A stretch of 64,000 nucleotides of DNA from Acidobacteriota bacterium (lineage in GTDB: Bacteria > Acidobacteriota > Terriglobia > UBA7540). Position numbers and translations under genes: made by a program. Positions 8,556 to 17,545 of this stretch are shown here, one piece after another. The notes under the pieces are model-generated. The model was not told the origin of the DNA. It did no database searches and saw only the letters and a list, made by a program, of their open reading frames with translations. Location of the stretch: contig JAKAWG010000005.1 in NCBI GenBank assembly GCA_021817045.1, forward strand, positions 1 through 64,000, in the 5' to 3' direction. Within the stretch, counting starts at the first letter, position 1. Every line of letters begins with the position of its first letter.

Positions 8556-9914
8556 ATGCCGACAACCATCGCTTCCTCGGCAATTCGGCAAGATTCTGGT
8601 GTGGAACGGACCGAGAGACGTGCTCCGAGTTTAAGAGGCATTCGGTTTTTCGTCGTTGCGACGCTGCTGGCGGCGCCACTAGCCTTTGGGGCAGTTCAAC
8701 CCTGGGCATGGGGCCTGTTGGCCCTCGCGGCCTGCGTCCTGCTAGCTTGGTGGGCTTTCGAAAACGTCCGGCATCGCGCTGTGCGTGTAGCTTGGTCGCC
8801 GCTGCTGATTCTTGGAATCGGCTTTTTTCTTCTTGGTACCGCTCAGCTTCTTGGAAGGGCATCACTCGACCATGAGGGCACCCGGGAAGCGCTGATCAAG
8901 CTGGCAACGGATCTCATCTTTTTCTTCGTCGTCAGTCAGATTGTTGCGGAAAGCGGTCTTCCTCCGTCGAAAGCTCATCTTGGATTCGATAGCCTCGGAC
9001 CGGGTATTGCCATTTACTCTTTTTCGGTGGCCATGTTCGCCATTTTGCAATTCTTTTCCAGCCACGGACTCATTTACTGGCGAGTGCAGACGGACGGGTG
9101 GACGTTTGGACCCTACGTGAACCATAACCATTACGCCGGGCTTATGGAGATGCTCATTCCGCTGGCAGCCGCCTATGCTTTCAGCCGGCCCAGGAATCAT
9201 CCCGGAAAGTCATTCTTCTTACTCGGCTCGGTGGTGGCGGCTGCATCAGTACTTCTTTCGGGTTCGCGTGGAGGATTCGTTGCGCTCGCGGCCGAAGCCC
9301 TGATCCTCGGGCTGATGCTTTGGCGGTGGGCGCCGGGCCTCCGGTGGCGCCAGGCGGTGGCGGCGGGCTTGCTATCGGTTTCTGCAGTTGCCGTCCTTTG
9401 CTTCTGGCTTGATCCCGGACGAATCTCGAGACGCCTCGTTTCGGTTGCGGGTCTCACCCATTCGCCGGAAGTCACTTTAGGCCAGCGCTGGATTGTGGCG
9501 CGCGACACCCTTCGCCTTTTTGGAGAGCATCCGTGGTTTGGCACCGGTCTCGGCAGTTTCAAACTCGCATTCCCCCAGGTCCAGTCCTTTGCGACCGACC
9601 TTGTGTACCACCACGCCCACAACGACTACGTGGAAGCTCTGGCGGAGACTGGATTGGCGGGCGGCGCGTTGATTCTCACTGGGTTGCTCATCTTCTTCGG
9701 GATCTCGCTCAGGAATGTGAGATCTGGACTCCTTAATGGTGAGGGATGGATTCGCGTGGGCGCGTTTCTTGGATGCACCGGCTTGCTCGTTCACAGCCTC
9801 GTGGATTTCAATCTTCACATTCCTGCAAATGCTTTGTGGTTTGCGGTGCTGGCCGCGGTTGCGACGACACATACAGCGAATCGAGACGTTGACTTCAGCG
9901 CCGGTCGGAGCTGA
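8556..9914 (+). CDS. O-antigen ligase/polymerase family protein (WzyC-type)
   Basis: About 452 residues of polytopic inner-membrane protein with roughly ten hydrophobic segments. The diagnostic Wzy_C region is clear: HPWFGTGLGSFKLAFP, then YHHAHNDYVEALAETGL. The family joins or polymerises undecaprenyl-linked sugar repeats on the periplasmic face. ATG 8556 is preferred because AGGAG sits five bases before it; ATG 8541 is also in frame. It follows the TPR gene closely and precedes a glycosyltransferase. A second, unrelated Wzy-like gene lies at 10984-12516, so this one may act as ligase or as polymerase of another unit. Confidence 0.85.
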   Translation: MPTTIASSAIRQDSGVERTERRAPSLRGIRFFVVATLLAAPLAFGAVQPWAWGLLALAACVLLAWWAFENVRHRAVRVAWSPLLILGIGFFLLGTAQLLGRASLDHEGTREALIKLATDLIFFFVVSQIVAESGLPPSKAHLGFDSLGPGIAIYSFSVAMFAILQFFSSHGLIYWRVQTDGWTFGPYVNHNHYAGLMEMLIPLAAAYAFSRPRNHPGKSFFLLGSVVAAASVLLSGSRGGFVALAAEALILGLMLWRWAPGLRWRQAVAAGLLSVSAVAVLCFWLDPGRISRRLVSVAGLTHSPEVTLGQRWIVARDTLRLFGEHPWFGTGLGSFKLAFPQVQSFATDLVYHHAHNDYVEALAETGLAGGALILTGLLIFFGISLRNVRSGLLNGEGWIRVGAFLGCTGLLVHSLVDFNLHIPANALWFAVLAAVATTHTANRDVDFSAGRS

Positions 9915-9929
9915 CGTGACACAGAACGA

Positions 9930-10979
9930 ATGCGCATTCTGATTTCAGGAAACGTCTCTGCGGACAGTTTTGCGCGGAATATTTCTGCCGGCTTCGAAAG
10001 TATGGGGCACAGCGTGGTTACGCTCGACGAAGCTCCCATTCACCATGATAACCACGACGGGTTCCGGCCGAATCTCTGGCGTGGTTTGTCAAGACTCTAC
10101 CCTGGCATCGAGAGATGGTGGCACCGCCGATTAATCGAACAGGCCTCGAGATTCCAACCCGACCTCGTCCTGATCACCCACGGAGTCCTTGAACCTGAAG
10201 TCGCGCGCCGCATCAGGACAGCTACCAATTGCAAGCTCGCGGCCTGGTACCCGGATTCACAGGCCTGCCTCGGACGGCAATACCTGCTCGCCAGCGACCT
10301 GGACGCTTGGTTTTTCAAAGATCCGTACATGGTGGAAACATTCCGGGCGAAGCTGGGGATTAATGCCCACTATCTTTCCGAAGCTTGCAACCCGCTCTGG
10401 CACCGGCGCGTAGCGCTGACACAACCGGAACGCGCTAAGTACGGTTGTGACTTATGCACAGCCGGCAACATGTATTACTATCGCGCGCGGATTCTTGAAA
10501 TGTTCAAAGACTACGATCTCAAAATCTGGGGACAGAATTATCCTCGCTGGTTGATCTCCCCGCTGCGCTCTCGATATCCCGGCGTGTTCGTGGCGGAGCT
10601 AGAAAAAGCAAAAGCCTTCAACGCCGCCAAAATCGTTCTGAACACGATGCACCCCGGAGAGATCGCCGGCGTCAACTGCAGACTGTTTGAGGCGGCAGGT
10701 TGCGGAGCTTTTCAGATCGCCGACTGGAAGCCTGCGCTTCCGGAATTGTTCGAGCCGGAGCGCGAGATTGTTACGTTCCGAACCCGCCAAGAACTTAAGG
10801 AAAAGGTTGACTATTACCTGGATCGCCCCGAGGAGCGCCAAGCCATTGCCGAGCGTGCCTACTGTCGCGCCCACCGCGAACATACCTATGAAATTCGTCT
10901 GAATAAGATTCTTAAGGTTCTGGGCCTTGACGGACCTTCGGTCTACGCCGGGAAACTGCTTGCCTCGCAGGCGACATAA
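9930..10979 (+). CDS. CgeB-like glycosyltransferase
   Basis: A 349-residue GT-B type glycosyltransferase of the CgeB/DUF3880 type with a Glycos_transf_1-2 C-terminal domain. The N-terminus (MRILISGNVSADSFARNISAGF) is a Rossmann strand-helix start. The C-terminal nucleotide-sugar side shows HPGEIAGVNCRLFEAAGCGAF, then a PELFEPEREIVTF segment and the terminal helix typical of PF13524. Acceptor and donor cannot be told from sequence. It is 15 bases downstream of the WzyC gene and four bases upstream of the next gene, so it is co-transcribed. Confidence 0.82.
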   Translation: MRILISGNVSADSFARNISAGFESMGHSVVTLDEAPIHHDNHDGFRPNLWRGLSRLYPGIERWWHRRLIEQASRFQPDLVLITHGVLEPEVARRIRTATNCKLAAWYPDSQACLGRQYLLASDLDAWFFKDPYMVETFRAKLGINAHYLSEACNPLWHRRVALTQPERAKYGCDLCTAGNMYYYRARILEMFKDYDLKIWGQNYPRWLISPLRSRYPGVFVAELEKAKAFNAAKIVLNTMHPGEIAGVNCRLFEAAGCGAFQIADWKPALPELFEPEREIVTFRTRQELKEKVDYYLDRPEERQAIAERAYCRAHREHTYEIRLNKILKVLGLDGPSVYAGKLLASQAT

Positions 10980-10983
10980 GCTT

Positions 10984-12516
10984 ATGAACGGATCGTCGAT
11001 TGGACATTCCGCTGAATCACATAGGCGGAGGACGCGTGTCGATTCTCGCCACCTTCTCGTCCTTTACGTCCTTTCCGCCGGCTCGTTGGTGTTTGGAGGA
11101 TGGCTTACATTCCGTGCGTCTGACGTTGGCGCTAATTCATCACTAGTGCTCGTCCCGTCGCTATTGCTTCTGACCGTGATGGTTCTTCTCCCGCTACGAT
11201 CCGAGGTTCAAGGTGGTGAGGTGCGGTTTAGCGTTCTAGTTCCGGTCCTCGTGAACCTGCTCTATTTTGTCGTCGGTCCAGCGATCTCGTTGCTAGTCAG
11301 CAATAAGAGTGCAACCTGGACAGCGTGGCCGACTCCGCTCTTGATACTCTCATTGGGTTTCTTTCTCTTTTACGTAGGCGTCAGCATCGCACCTCGTACT
11401 GGGCCCACCCCGTCCCGGCGCTCCTGCATCCGCGAAAATCGAGCGTTCGCCCCCGCGTTCATTCTCAGTCTCGTATCCGTCTGGTTTTTGCGGTTATGGC
11501 TCCTTGCGCGAGGACTCGGTATCACCCATGGGCCGACTTTGGCCGACTACAGCCGGGGGCTGGGAATGTGGGCCGTAACGGTGTGGAATCTCTCCTACGT
11601 TCCAGTCTGCATTTGTCTTGCGGGAAACTGTGGCTCGACTCGAACGCCGCGGATCAAGAGCCGCTGGGCCGGCGTTCTACCGTGGGTAGTTGCTTCGGAC
11701 TGTCTTTACTACATTCTGATCGGTTGGAGACTCTTCCTTCTTTGGGAACTGCTGCTCCTTCTCTGGGTGAGACGCTCGCGGCCCGCTTTTGTTCCTGCTC
11801 GCCCGCTAATTATCGCCCTCGCGGCCGTCGTTCTCAGCGTTCCCTTAGTGTACGCAGAGCGCGCGACGTTGGGCGAGCTTAACCTCGAATCCGGCGAGAG
11901 CCAGCTCGAGTTTCTAGCTCGACGAATGGCCCCAGCGACGGGGGCCATGGGGGCAGAGCGCATGTTTGGTGCAACAGAGCAGGGCTTGAAGGAGGATGCC
12001 GGGCACCGATGGAACGCCATAGACTGGTTTTCGGAAGTTGCCTACCAGCACTCGGCAAAGGATTACCCGCTCCTGTTGGGATCGAGCTGGATGCTCCGGC
12101 TGCCGTCCCTTGTGCCCAGGGCGCTCTGGCCTGGGAAGCCTGTTCAGCGGAGCCTCGACGTCATAGTCGACAGGCATTTTGACTTGCCACTTAAGGACGA
12201 CCTAAAGACAACCGAGACGGAGGTCTTCGCAAATTTTGGAGCGCCGGGCTTTTGGGCCTGGATGATCCTCTACGGCATGCTGGCTGGATTCGTAGCACGT
12301 AGTTTGGCCACTGAGTCCCTGCGTGAGTCAACACTGTTCTTGATTCTCTGCGCGTTGCCCGTAGTCTTTTTGGGCGAGACGGACGTCATCGCGATGCTTG
12401 CCGGATTGCGAGCTCCGCTCGCCGTTTGGGTTCTGTTGAGGGTCTTTGAGCGTCCAGACGGCATGAGAGTACCACGAAGTTCTCCGGTGCGCGCTGAGGC
12501 CCGCTTATACAAATGA
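10984..12516 (+). CDS. Oligosaccharide repeat-unit polymerase (Wzy-like)
   Basis: About 510 residues with a dozen or so hydrophobic segments. A large periplasmic loop in the C-terminal half contains LPSLVPRALWPGKP and TTETEVFANFGAPGFW, features seen in Wzy/EpsG-like polymerases. It has no sequence resemblance to the WzyC-type protein at 8556-9914. Start ATG 10984 lies four bases after the previous stop. Its own TGA overlaps the next start (ATGA at 12513-12516), so translation is coupled. Confidence 0.75.
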   Translation: MNGSSIGHSAESHRRRTRVDSRHLLVLYVLSAGSLVFGGWLTFRASDVGANSSLVLVPSLLLLTVMVLLPLRSEVQGGEVRFSVLVPVLVNLLYFVVGPAISLLVSNKSATWTAWPTPLLILSLGFFLFYVGVSIAPRTGPTPSRRSCIRENRAFAPAFILSLVSVWFLRLWLLARGLGITHGPTLADYSRGLGMWAVTVWNLSYVPVCICLAGNCGSTRTPRIKSRWAGVLPWVVASDCLYYILIGWRLFLLWELLLLLWVRRSRPAFVPARPLIIALAAVVLSVPLVYAERATLGELNLESGESQLEFLARRMAPATGAMGAERMFGATEQGLKEDAGHRWNAIDWFSEVAYQHSAKDYPLLLGSSWMLRLPSLVPRALWPGKPVQRSLDVIVDRHFDLPLKDDLKTTETEVFANFGAPGFWAWMILYGMLAGFVARSLATESLRESTLFLILCALPVVFLGETDVIAMLAGLRAPLAVWVLLRVFERPDGMRVPRSSPVRAEARLYK

Positions 12517-13868
12517 GAGTATTAATCCTAGCGACCGATGTCTACACCCGCGGTGGAATCGCAAGGTACGCGTCCAGCCTGGTTGAGACTCTTGGCGATC
12601 TCGTGGGAGCGGAAAACATCCGCGTGCTAGCGCTGCTGGGAAGCGGCGGACCGCAAGACCTTGCAAATCGCTTCCGAATTCAGCATGTGACCTTGGCGAG
12701 CCGCCCCCATCTCGTCGATAAGCTTGGGTTCGCGGCCAAAGCCATCCAACTCGGACAAGAGAAATTTGACCTGACGATCTGCACTCATCTTGCCTTGGCG
12801 CAAGTCGCCGCGGCCATTCGCTATCTTTACCGAACTCCGTTCTGGGTGGTGTGTCACGGCGAGGAAGCCTGGCAGCGTAATTCAGCGCTCAAGGATGCCG
12901 CCTTACAACAAGCTGATCTCATCCTGGCGGCCAGTGAATTTACGGCCAGTAAGCTGCGCGCGGCTCTAAACATTCGAGCCCGAAAAGTGAAGTTACTCTA
13001 CAACGCAATTCCTGACCGGTTCGCGCGTATGCTGCTTTCCACAGAGGACACTGCGCCGGGGCTGGCCCCGGCAGGAAAGGTTGACAACACGTCAGGAATA
13101 GATCAGAGCTGTCATTCTGAGCGGCAACAAAAAATCCCAGCATTTGTCGGATCATGCGAACGCCGGGACTCTTCGTCCCCTTTGGCTCATCCGAGCCTGC
13201 CTCGGACAGCGCGAAGAAATGACGGTTCCGAGCCTTTTTCTAAGCTTCTCTTGTCCGTTGGGAGTTTATCCAAGGTTCACTCCTACAAAGGCTTTGAGAG
13301 GGTGATTCGGGCGCTGCCGCAAGTGCTCAGCCAAATTCCGCGCGCCTGCTATGTGATCGTTGGGAGTGGTGATGACCGGAAAAGACTGGAAGGGACAGCC
13401 CGGGAAATTGGCGTCCGAGATCGCGTTACGTTCGCCGGGGAAGTTTCTGACTCCGAGCTTGCGGCTTACTACCGCGCCTGCGATGTGTTTGTTCTGCCCA
13501 GCCAATCTCGCCAGCACAGCGGCCGATGGGAAGGCGAAGGATTCGGCAGAGTTTACATTGAGGCCGCCCTAGCGGGAAAACCCGTAGTCGGTAGTCGCGA
13601 GGGCGGAGCGGCCGAGGCCGTGCTGCACGAAAAAACCGGATTTCTGGTGGATCCCTCGTCAGTGGAAGAGATAACAGCCGCCGTGTGTCTTCTGCTCCAG
13701 AAGCCGGATGTAGCCCGCCACATGGGGAGCGAAGGCCGCCGGTGGGCCCTCCGAAACTTTACCGCCGAGCAGATGCGCGGCTCGCTCCGTTCGCTGCTGG
13801 GTTCCTCCTGTAGCGCCGCCGTCCCGGCTGCACGCCGGCAGGACGCCGGCGCCACGGCGGTGTATTAA
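12513..13868 (+). CDS. GT4-family glycosyltransferase with an in-frame repeat insertion
   Basis: A 451-residue GT-B glycosyltransferase. The N-terminal domain starts MRVLILATDVYTRGGIARYA. The C-terminal domain has the donor-site motif EGFGRVYIEAALAGKPVVG with the conserved Glu, followed by GGAAEAVL. Between the two domains about 50 residues (around 190-240) are encoded by a dispersed repeat (13110-13224) that happens to stay open. They sit in the interdomain linker, so the enzyme may still fold. The C-terminal 20 residues are encoded by a REP-like element (13809-13862). Both tails are atypical of the family. The start overlaps the previous stop (ATGA) and the stop overlaps the next start (TAATG). 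Confidence 0.85.
   Translation: MRVLILATDVYTRGGIARYASSLVETLGDLVGAENIRVLALLGSGGPQDLANRFRIQHVTLASRPHLVDKLGFAAKAIQLGQEKFDLTICTHLALAQVAAAIRYLYRTPFWVVCHGEEAWQRNSALKDAALQQADLILAASEFTASKLRAALNIRARKVKLLYNAIPDRFARMLLSTEDTAPGLAPAGKVDNTSGIDQSCHSERQQKIPAFVGSCERRDSSSPLAHPSLPRTARRNDGSEPFSKLLLSVGSLSKVHSYKGFERVIRALPQVLSQIPRACYVIVGSGDDRKRLEGTAREIGVRDRVTFAGEVSDSELAAYYRACDVFVLPSQSRQHSGRWEGEGFGRVYIEAALAGKPVVGSREGGAAEAVLHEKTGFLVDPSSVEEITAAVCLLLQKPDVARHMGSEGRRWALRNFTAEQMRGSLRSLLGSSCSAAVPAARRQDAGATAVY
13110..13224. repeat. Dispersed repeat (family B) inside a glycosyltransferase gene
   Basis: Starts TGTCATTCTGAGCG and ends GAAGAAATGACGG, giving near-inverted termini (TGTCATT/AATGACG). This is the look of the GTCATTC-GAGCGAAGCGAGGAATC type intergenic repeat seen in many environmental bacterial genomes. 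A related half copy (GTCATTCCGACCG) lies at 50917-50945. Here it lies inside a reading frame. Confidence 0.6.
13809..13862. repeat. REP-like palindromic repeat (family A), copy 1
   Basis: Starts TGTAGCGCCGCCGTCC and contains GC-rich inverted segments (CCGGC/GCCGG, CCGCCGT/ACGGCGG). It supplies the last codons of the glycosyltransferase gene. Related copies are at 16161-16217, 21738-21789 and 52875 onward. Confidence 0.55.
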
Positions 13869-15040
13869 TGAAATTCGTTGTTGAAGCGCTGGGATTGACA
13901 ACGGGTGGAGGAAAGACGGGATTACTGCGCCTCCTTCCCGCGCTGGCAGCTCATCGAGAACACGATTTCGTGTTTTTGTTGCCCGACTTGCCTGAGTTTA
14001 ACGCAGCGGCCTCGCCCAATGTTGAGCTCATCCTCCGCCGCAAACCGCAGAACCTGGCGGCGCGACATTGGTTTCTCCACCACACGGTTCCCAGAATCTG
14101 CGCCCGGAAACGCTCTGACGCATTGCTTGCATACGGTAACTTCGCCCCTCGTCGTTCGCCCGTTCCAGTCGTTCTGCTAGTGCAAAATGCCCACTTTGTC
14201 TACCGGGAGGCGGTCGCTGAGGGAAAGATGACCCTGCGGGAGAAACTGATTGTTGCTTATGGCAGAGCGCATCTGCGGCGCCTGCCCAGCCATGTTCAGG
14301 TCATCGTACAAACCGAAGCGATCAGGGCGAAGATGCTAAGTGAGTATCACCTTGATGATGCACGAGTCCGAGTTATTCCTGAGTGCGACGGGCTTCCGCC
14401 GCAGCTTTCCGGCACTTTGCCGGCCTCGTACGGGGGTGTGGCGCCGTTTACTTTCCTCTGCCTGGCAGTCTACTACCCGCACAAGAACCTCGAGGTGCTG
14501 ATCGAAGCGATGAAGAAACTGCGGCGCTACTGCGCCCGTCCGGCCGTTTGTTGCATCACCATTCATCCGGACCAGCACCCTGGCGCGCGAGACTTGCTGA
14601 GAACGATTGCACGTGAAAATCTTCACAAGATTATCCTCAACGTCGGACCTGTTCCCGATTCTAAACTTGACTGGGCATATCGCTCTGCGCACGCATTGAT
14701 TCAGCCGACTCTACTTGAAACCTTCGGACGCACCTACATCGAGGCTATGCATTACGGCCTTCCCATCCTGACGAGTGACCGTGACTTCGCGCGCTGCGTT
14801 TGCCAGGATGCTGCCATTTACTTTGACCCGTTGAACCCCGAAAGCGTGGCGCGAACGTGTGCCAGGATCATGGAAGATGAGAGCCTGCGTCTTCGCCTGG
14901 TTCGCAATGGCCAACGCCTGGTTTCGCAACTTCCCTCCTGGGAAGACATCGCCTCGCGATATGTGGACCTTTTGGAAAACGCGGCCGCAAAAAAACTGCC
15001 TCACTTCTCTCCACTGCTTCATGGCGCCGTGACAGGATGA
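13868..15040 (+). CDS. Glycosyltransferase, GT1/GT4 family
   Basis: A 390-residue GT-B glycosyltransferase. N-terminal MKFVVEALGLTTGGGKTGLLRLLPAL is the acceptor-side Rossmann start. The C-terminal Glycos_transf_1 domain includes PFTFLCLAVYYPHKNLEVL, and the donor-site segment TLLETFGRTYIEAMHYGLPI with the conserved Glu pair. The specificity is unknown. Its ATG shares bases with the previous TAA, so it is translationally coupled. A gap of 181 bases follows it before the epimerase gene. Confidence 0.85.
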   Translation: MKFVVEALGLTTGGGKTGLLRLLPALAAHREHDFVFLLPDLPEFNAAASPNVELILRRKPQNLAARHWFLHHTVPRICARKRSDALLAYGNFAPRRSPVPVVLLVQNAHFVYREAVAEGKMTLREKLIVAYGRAHLRRLPSHVQVIVQTEAIRAKMLSEYHLDDARVRVIPECDGLPPQLSGTLPASYGGVAPFTFLCLAVYYPHKNLEVLIEAMKKLRRYCARPAVCCITIHPDQHPGARDLLRTIARENLHKIILNVGPVPDSKLDWAYRSAHALIQPTLLETFGRTYIEAMHYGLPILTSDRDFARCVCQDAAIYFDPLNPESVARTCARIMEDESLRLRLVRNGQRLVSQLPSWEDIASRYVDLLENAAAKKLPHFSPLLHGAVTG

Positions 15041-15221
15041 TGAGGAAAGTTTGCAAGGCGAACTCAAAACGGAACCACGCCGATTCGGCAGGAATGCCAG
15101 AGGCAATCGCGAGCTTTATTGAATATGTTTTGATGGAGGTACTTCACCAATCGCAAAAATATTCTGCGGCCTTCGTTTGTCCAATTCCTGATTTGGGTGG
15201 CTGAAAAGGAGACACAACACT

Positions 15222-16241
15222 ATGAAAGTTCTTGTAACCGGGGGGCTTGGGGCAGTTGGAGGCTTTCTCACGCGCGAGTTGCGCGAACGTGGGCATGAGG
15301 TCTGGATTACCGATCTCCCTCACCATCATGATCCTCAATACCTCCGTGCCGACGTGTCAGAATACCGCCAGCTCGAGCGAATCTTCGATGAACATCGTTT
15401 TGACTACGTGTATCATCTGGCCGCCGAGTTTGGGCGGCGAAACGGGGAAGAATATTACGAGACGCTTTGGCGCACCAACGTTATTGGCACGAAGAACATG
15501 ATCCGCCTTCAAGAGAAACACGGTTTTCGAATGATCTTCTTTTCGAGCTCAGAGGTCTACGGCGATTGGGAAGGAGTGATGCACGAAGAGGTGATGGAGG
15601 CGAGCCCCATCCGGCAACTGAATGACTACGCGATGACGAAATGGGTGGGAGAGATGCAGGTGATGAACTCCGCCGCCCGGTTTGGCACGGAGACGGTGCG
15701 CGTGCGGCTGTTTAACGTTTATGGGCCTGGTGAGCCGTACAGCGAATATCGCAGCGCGAACTGCATCTTCTGCTATCGGGCCTTGTACGGCCTTCCGTAC
15801 ACCGTTTACCTGGGCCATCGCCGGTCTTCTCTTTACGTCACCGACGCTGCATTCACGCTCGCCACCCTGGTCGAGCGCTTCATTCCCGGTGAGGTCTATA
15901 ACATCGGCTCACGCGAGGTGCATGACGTCAAAACCGCTTCCGATATCATCCTCAGCTACCTGGATCAAGATGACCACATGGTGAACTATCGTCCCTGTGA
16001 GCCTTTCACCACGCGCTCGAAGACGGTGGACATCTCAAAAGCCGCCGCCGACCTCGGCCATGCGCCGAAGGTCTCGCTGGCCGACGGCCTGTGGCGCACG
16101 CTCGACTGGATGAAAGTGCGTTATCTATTGAAACCGGCGAACTCCGCTGGCGACCTTTCTTGTAGCGGCGCTGTCCTCAGCGCCGGACAAAAGCCTGTGA
16201 GGACACCGGCGCTACGGGGTGCAACCCGATGCGCGTCTTGA
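15222..16241 (+). CDS. NAD-dependent sugar epimerase/dehydratase (extended SDR)
   Basis: A 339-residue extended short-chain dehydrogenase acting on a nucleotide sugar. The NAD site is TGGLGAVGGF at the N-terminus. The catalytic pair is Tyr136 and Lys140 in DYAMTKW, with Ser of SSSEVYGDW upstream; RLFNVYGPGEP is the usual substrate-side motif. It is related to UDP-glucose 4-epimerase/GDP-sugar dehydratase-like enzymes; the exact reaction cannot be assigned. The start is supported by AAAGGAG 12 bases upstream. The last 30 or so codons are contributed by a REP-like element (16161-16217). The stop overlaps the next gene by 13 bases. Confidence 0.85.
   Translation: MKVLVTGGLGAVGGFLTRELRERGHEVWITDLPHHHDPQYLRADVSEYRQLERIFDEHRFDYVYHLAAEFGRRNGEEYYETLWRTNVIGTKNMIRLQEKHGFRMIFFSSSEVYGDWEGVMHEEVMEASPIRQLNDYAMTKWVGEMQVMNSAARFGTETVRVRLFNVYGPGEPYSEYRSANCIFCYRALYGLPYTVYLGHRRSSLYVTDAAFTLATLVERFIPGEVYNIGSREVHDVKTASDIILSYLDQDDHMVNYRPCEPFTTRSKTVDISKAAADLGHAPKVSLADGLWRTLDWMKVRYLLKPANSAGDLSCSGAVLSAGQKPVRTPALRGATRCAS
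16161..16217. repeat. REP-like palindromic repeat (family A), copy 2
   Basis: Imperfect 18-bp inverted repeat: 16162-16179 (GTAGCGGCGCTGTCCTCA) against 16198-16215 with two mismatches. It lies inside the 3' end of the epimerase gene and extends its reading frame. Confidence 0.7.
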
Positions 16242-17515
16242 TCTTCACCCAGCATTTTCCGCCTGAAACAATGGCCACGGGACGCCGGGCATTTAGCTTG
16301 GCGGAAGGCTTGTCTCGCGCTGGGCACGACGTGGTGGTCGTTACGGCCGTTCCAAACCATCCTGCCAGCCTGAAGGGTGCTCATCTCCGCGCCAGGGTCG
16401 GGGGCGAGCCAGATGCCGGCCGCTTCCGAGTTTTGAGAGTGCCCCTATACCGCTCGCCGGACTCGCGCCCCGTGAAACGCCTGCTGACTTATAGCAGTTT
16501 TATGGTCTCGGCAGCCTGGCGCAGTCTTAGCGTGGGCCGCCCGGACGTGATCGTTGCAGTCTCGCCCTTGCCGACGGGCTTCGCTGCCGTTCCTGCGCGC
16601 TTCTGGTATCGCGCACCGCTCGTTTATGATTTGCAGGATATCTGGCCTGCTTCAGCGGCAGTGGTCGGAGTGCTTCGGGCGAATGGCTGGATGTTCCGCG
16701 CACTGAAAGTTTTCGAGCGTCTCTTCTACGTGTGCTGCACGGCGATTGTGGGAATCACCCGAGGGTTCAAGGATTATCTGCTAGGGCTTGGCTTGCCGTC
16801 GGAGCGAGTCTTCGTAATACCCAACGGTGTTGACGGTCGGTTGTTCGCAAGGCCGCGCGCCTCCCATCGCGTGCAGCGTCCGAAAGGCTTGGTTGGTAAA
16901 TTCGTAGTGGGCTATATCGGCAATCTTGGCTTGGCGCAAAACCTCGAGACCGCTCTCGATGCCGCGCGTCTCCTGATGAATGAACCCGTCGCGTTTGTCT
17001 TTGTTGGCGACGGTGTGGATAAGCAGCGCCTGCAAGCGCTAGCTCGCCGGCATGGCCTGAACAATGCTGAGTTTCTCGGTGCGGTCTCCCACTCCGATGT
17101 TCCGTCCATCATGGAGGCTTGCGACGCGCTGCTGGTGATGTTGCGCCAAGCCCCGCTCTTCGACATCACCGTTCCTTCAAAGATCTACGAGTACATGAGA
17201 GCCGGGAAGCCGATTCTTTGCTCCGTCGGCGGCGAGACAGCGGCGCTGGTTTCTCAAGCTTGTTGTGGCGTAGCCGTGGCTCCATCGGACCCGGAAGCTC
17301 TGGCGCAAGCCGTTCGCGGGCTTCTTCGTGATCCGCAACGCTGCGCCATCCTCGGGGAAAACGGCAGAAGGGCCGCGGTGGAAAAATACTCGAGTCGTCG
17401 CCAGGTCAACGAATATGCGCGGCTGCTCGGCGAAATAGTTCGAGAGCACTCTCGAACCGGACTACGCAGGCTCGTTTGGGTTCCTCGACCATCGTCGGTT
17501 GTTCCCAGGGCCTGA
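16229..17515 (+). CDS. WbuB-like GT4 glycosyltransferase
   Basis: A 428-residue GT4 enzyme of the WbuB type. It opens MRVLIFTQHFPPETMATGRRA and shows VYDLQDIWPASAAVVG in the N-terminal domain. The C-terminal side has VIPNGVDGRLF, VGYIGNLGLAQNLETAL and PSKIYEYMRAGKPILCS, all usual for this family. WbuB-type enzymes often add an N-acetylated aminosugar early in repeat-unit assembly, which fits the UDP-GlcNAc 2-epimerase further down. The start overlaps the epimerase stop by 13 bases. Confidence 0.85.
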   Translation: MRVLIFTQHFPPETMATGRRAFSLAEGLSRAGHDVVVVTAVPNHPASLKGAHLRARVGGEPDAGRFRVLRVPLYRSPDSRPVKRLLTYSSFMVSAAWRSLSVGRPDVIVAVSPLPTGFAAVPARFWYRAPLVYDLQDIWPASAAVVGVLRANGWMFRALKVFERLFYVCCTAIVGITRGFKDYLLGLGLPSERVFVIPNGVDGRLFARPRASHRVQRPKGLVGKFVVGYIGNLGLAQNLETALDAARLLMNEPVAFVFVGDGVDKQRLQALARRHGLNNAEFLGAVSHSDVPSIMEACDALLVMLRQAPLFDITVPSKIYEYMRAGKPILCSVGGETAALVSQACCGVAVAPSDPEALAQAVRGLLRDPQRCAILGENGRRAAVEKYSSRRQVNEYARLLGEIVREHSRTGLRRLVWVPRPSSVVPRA

Positions 17516-17545
17516 CAGTAACTGACCAATCGTTCTCGCAACATC

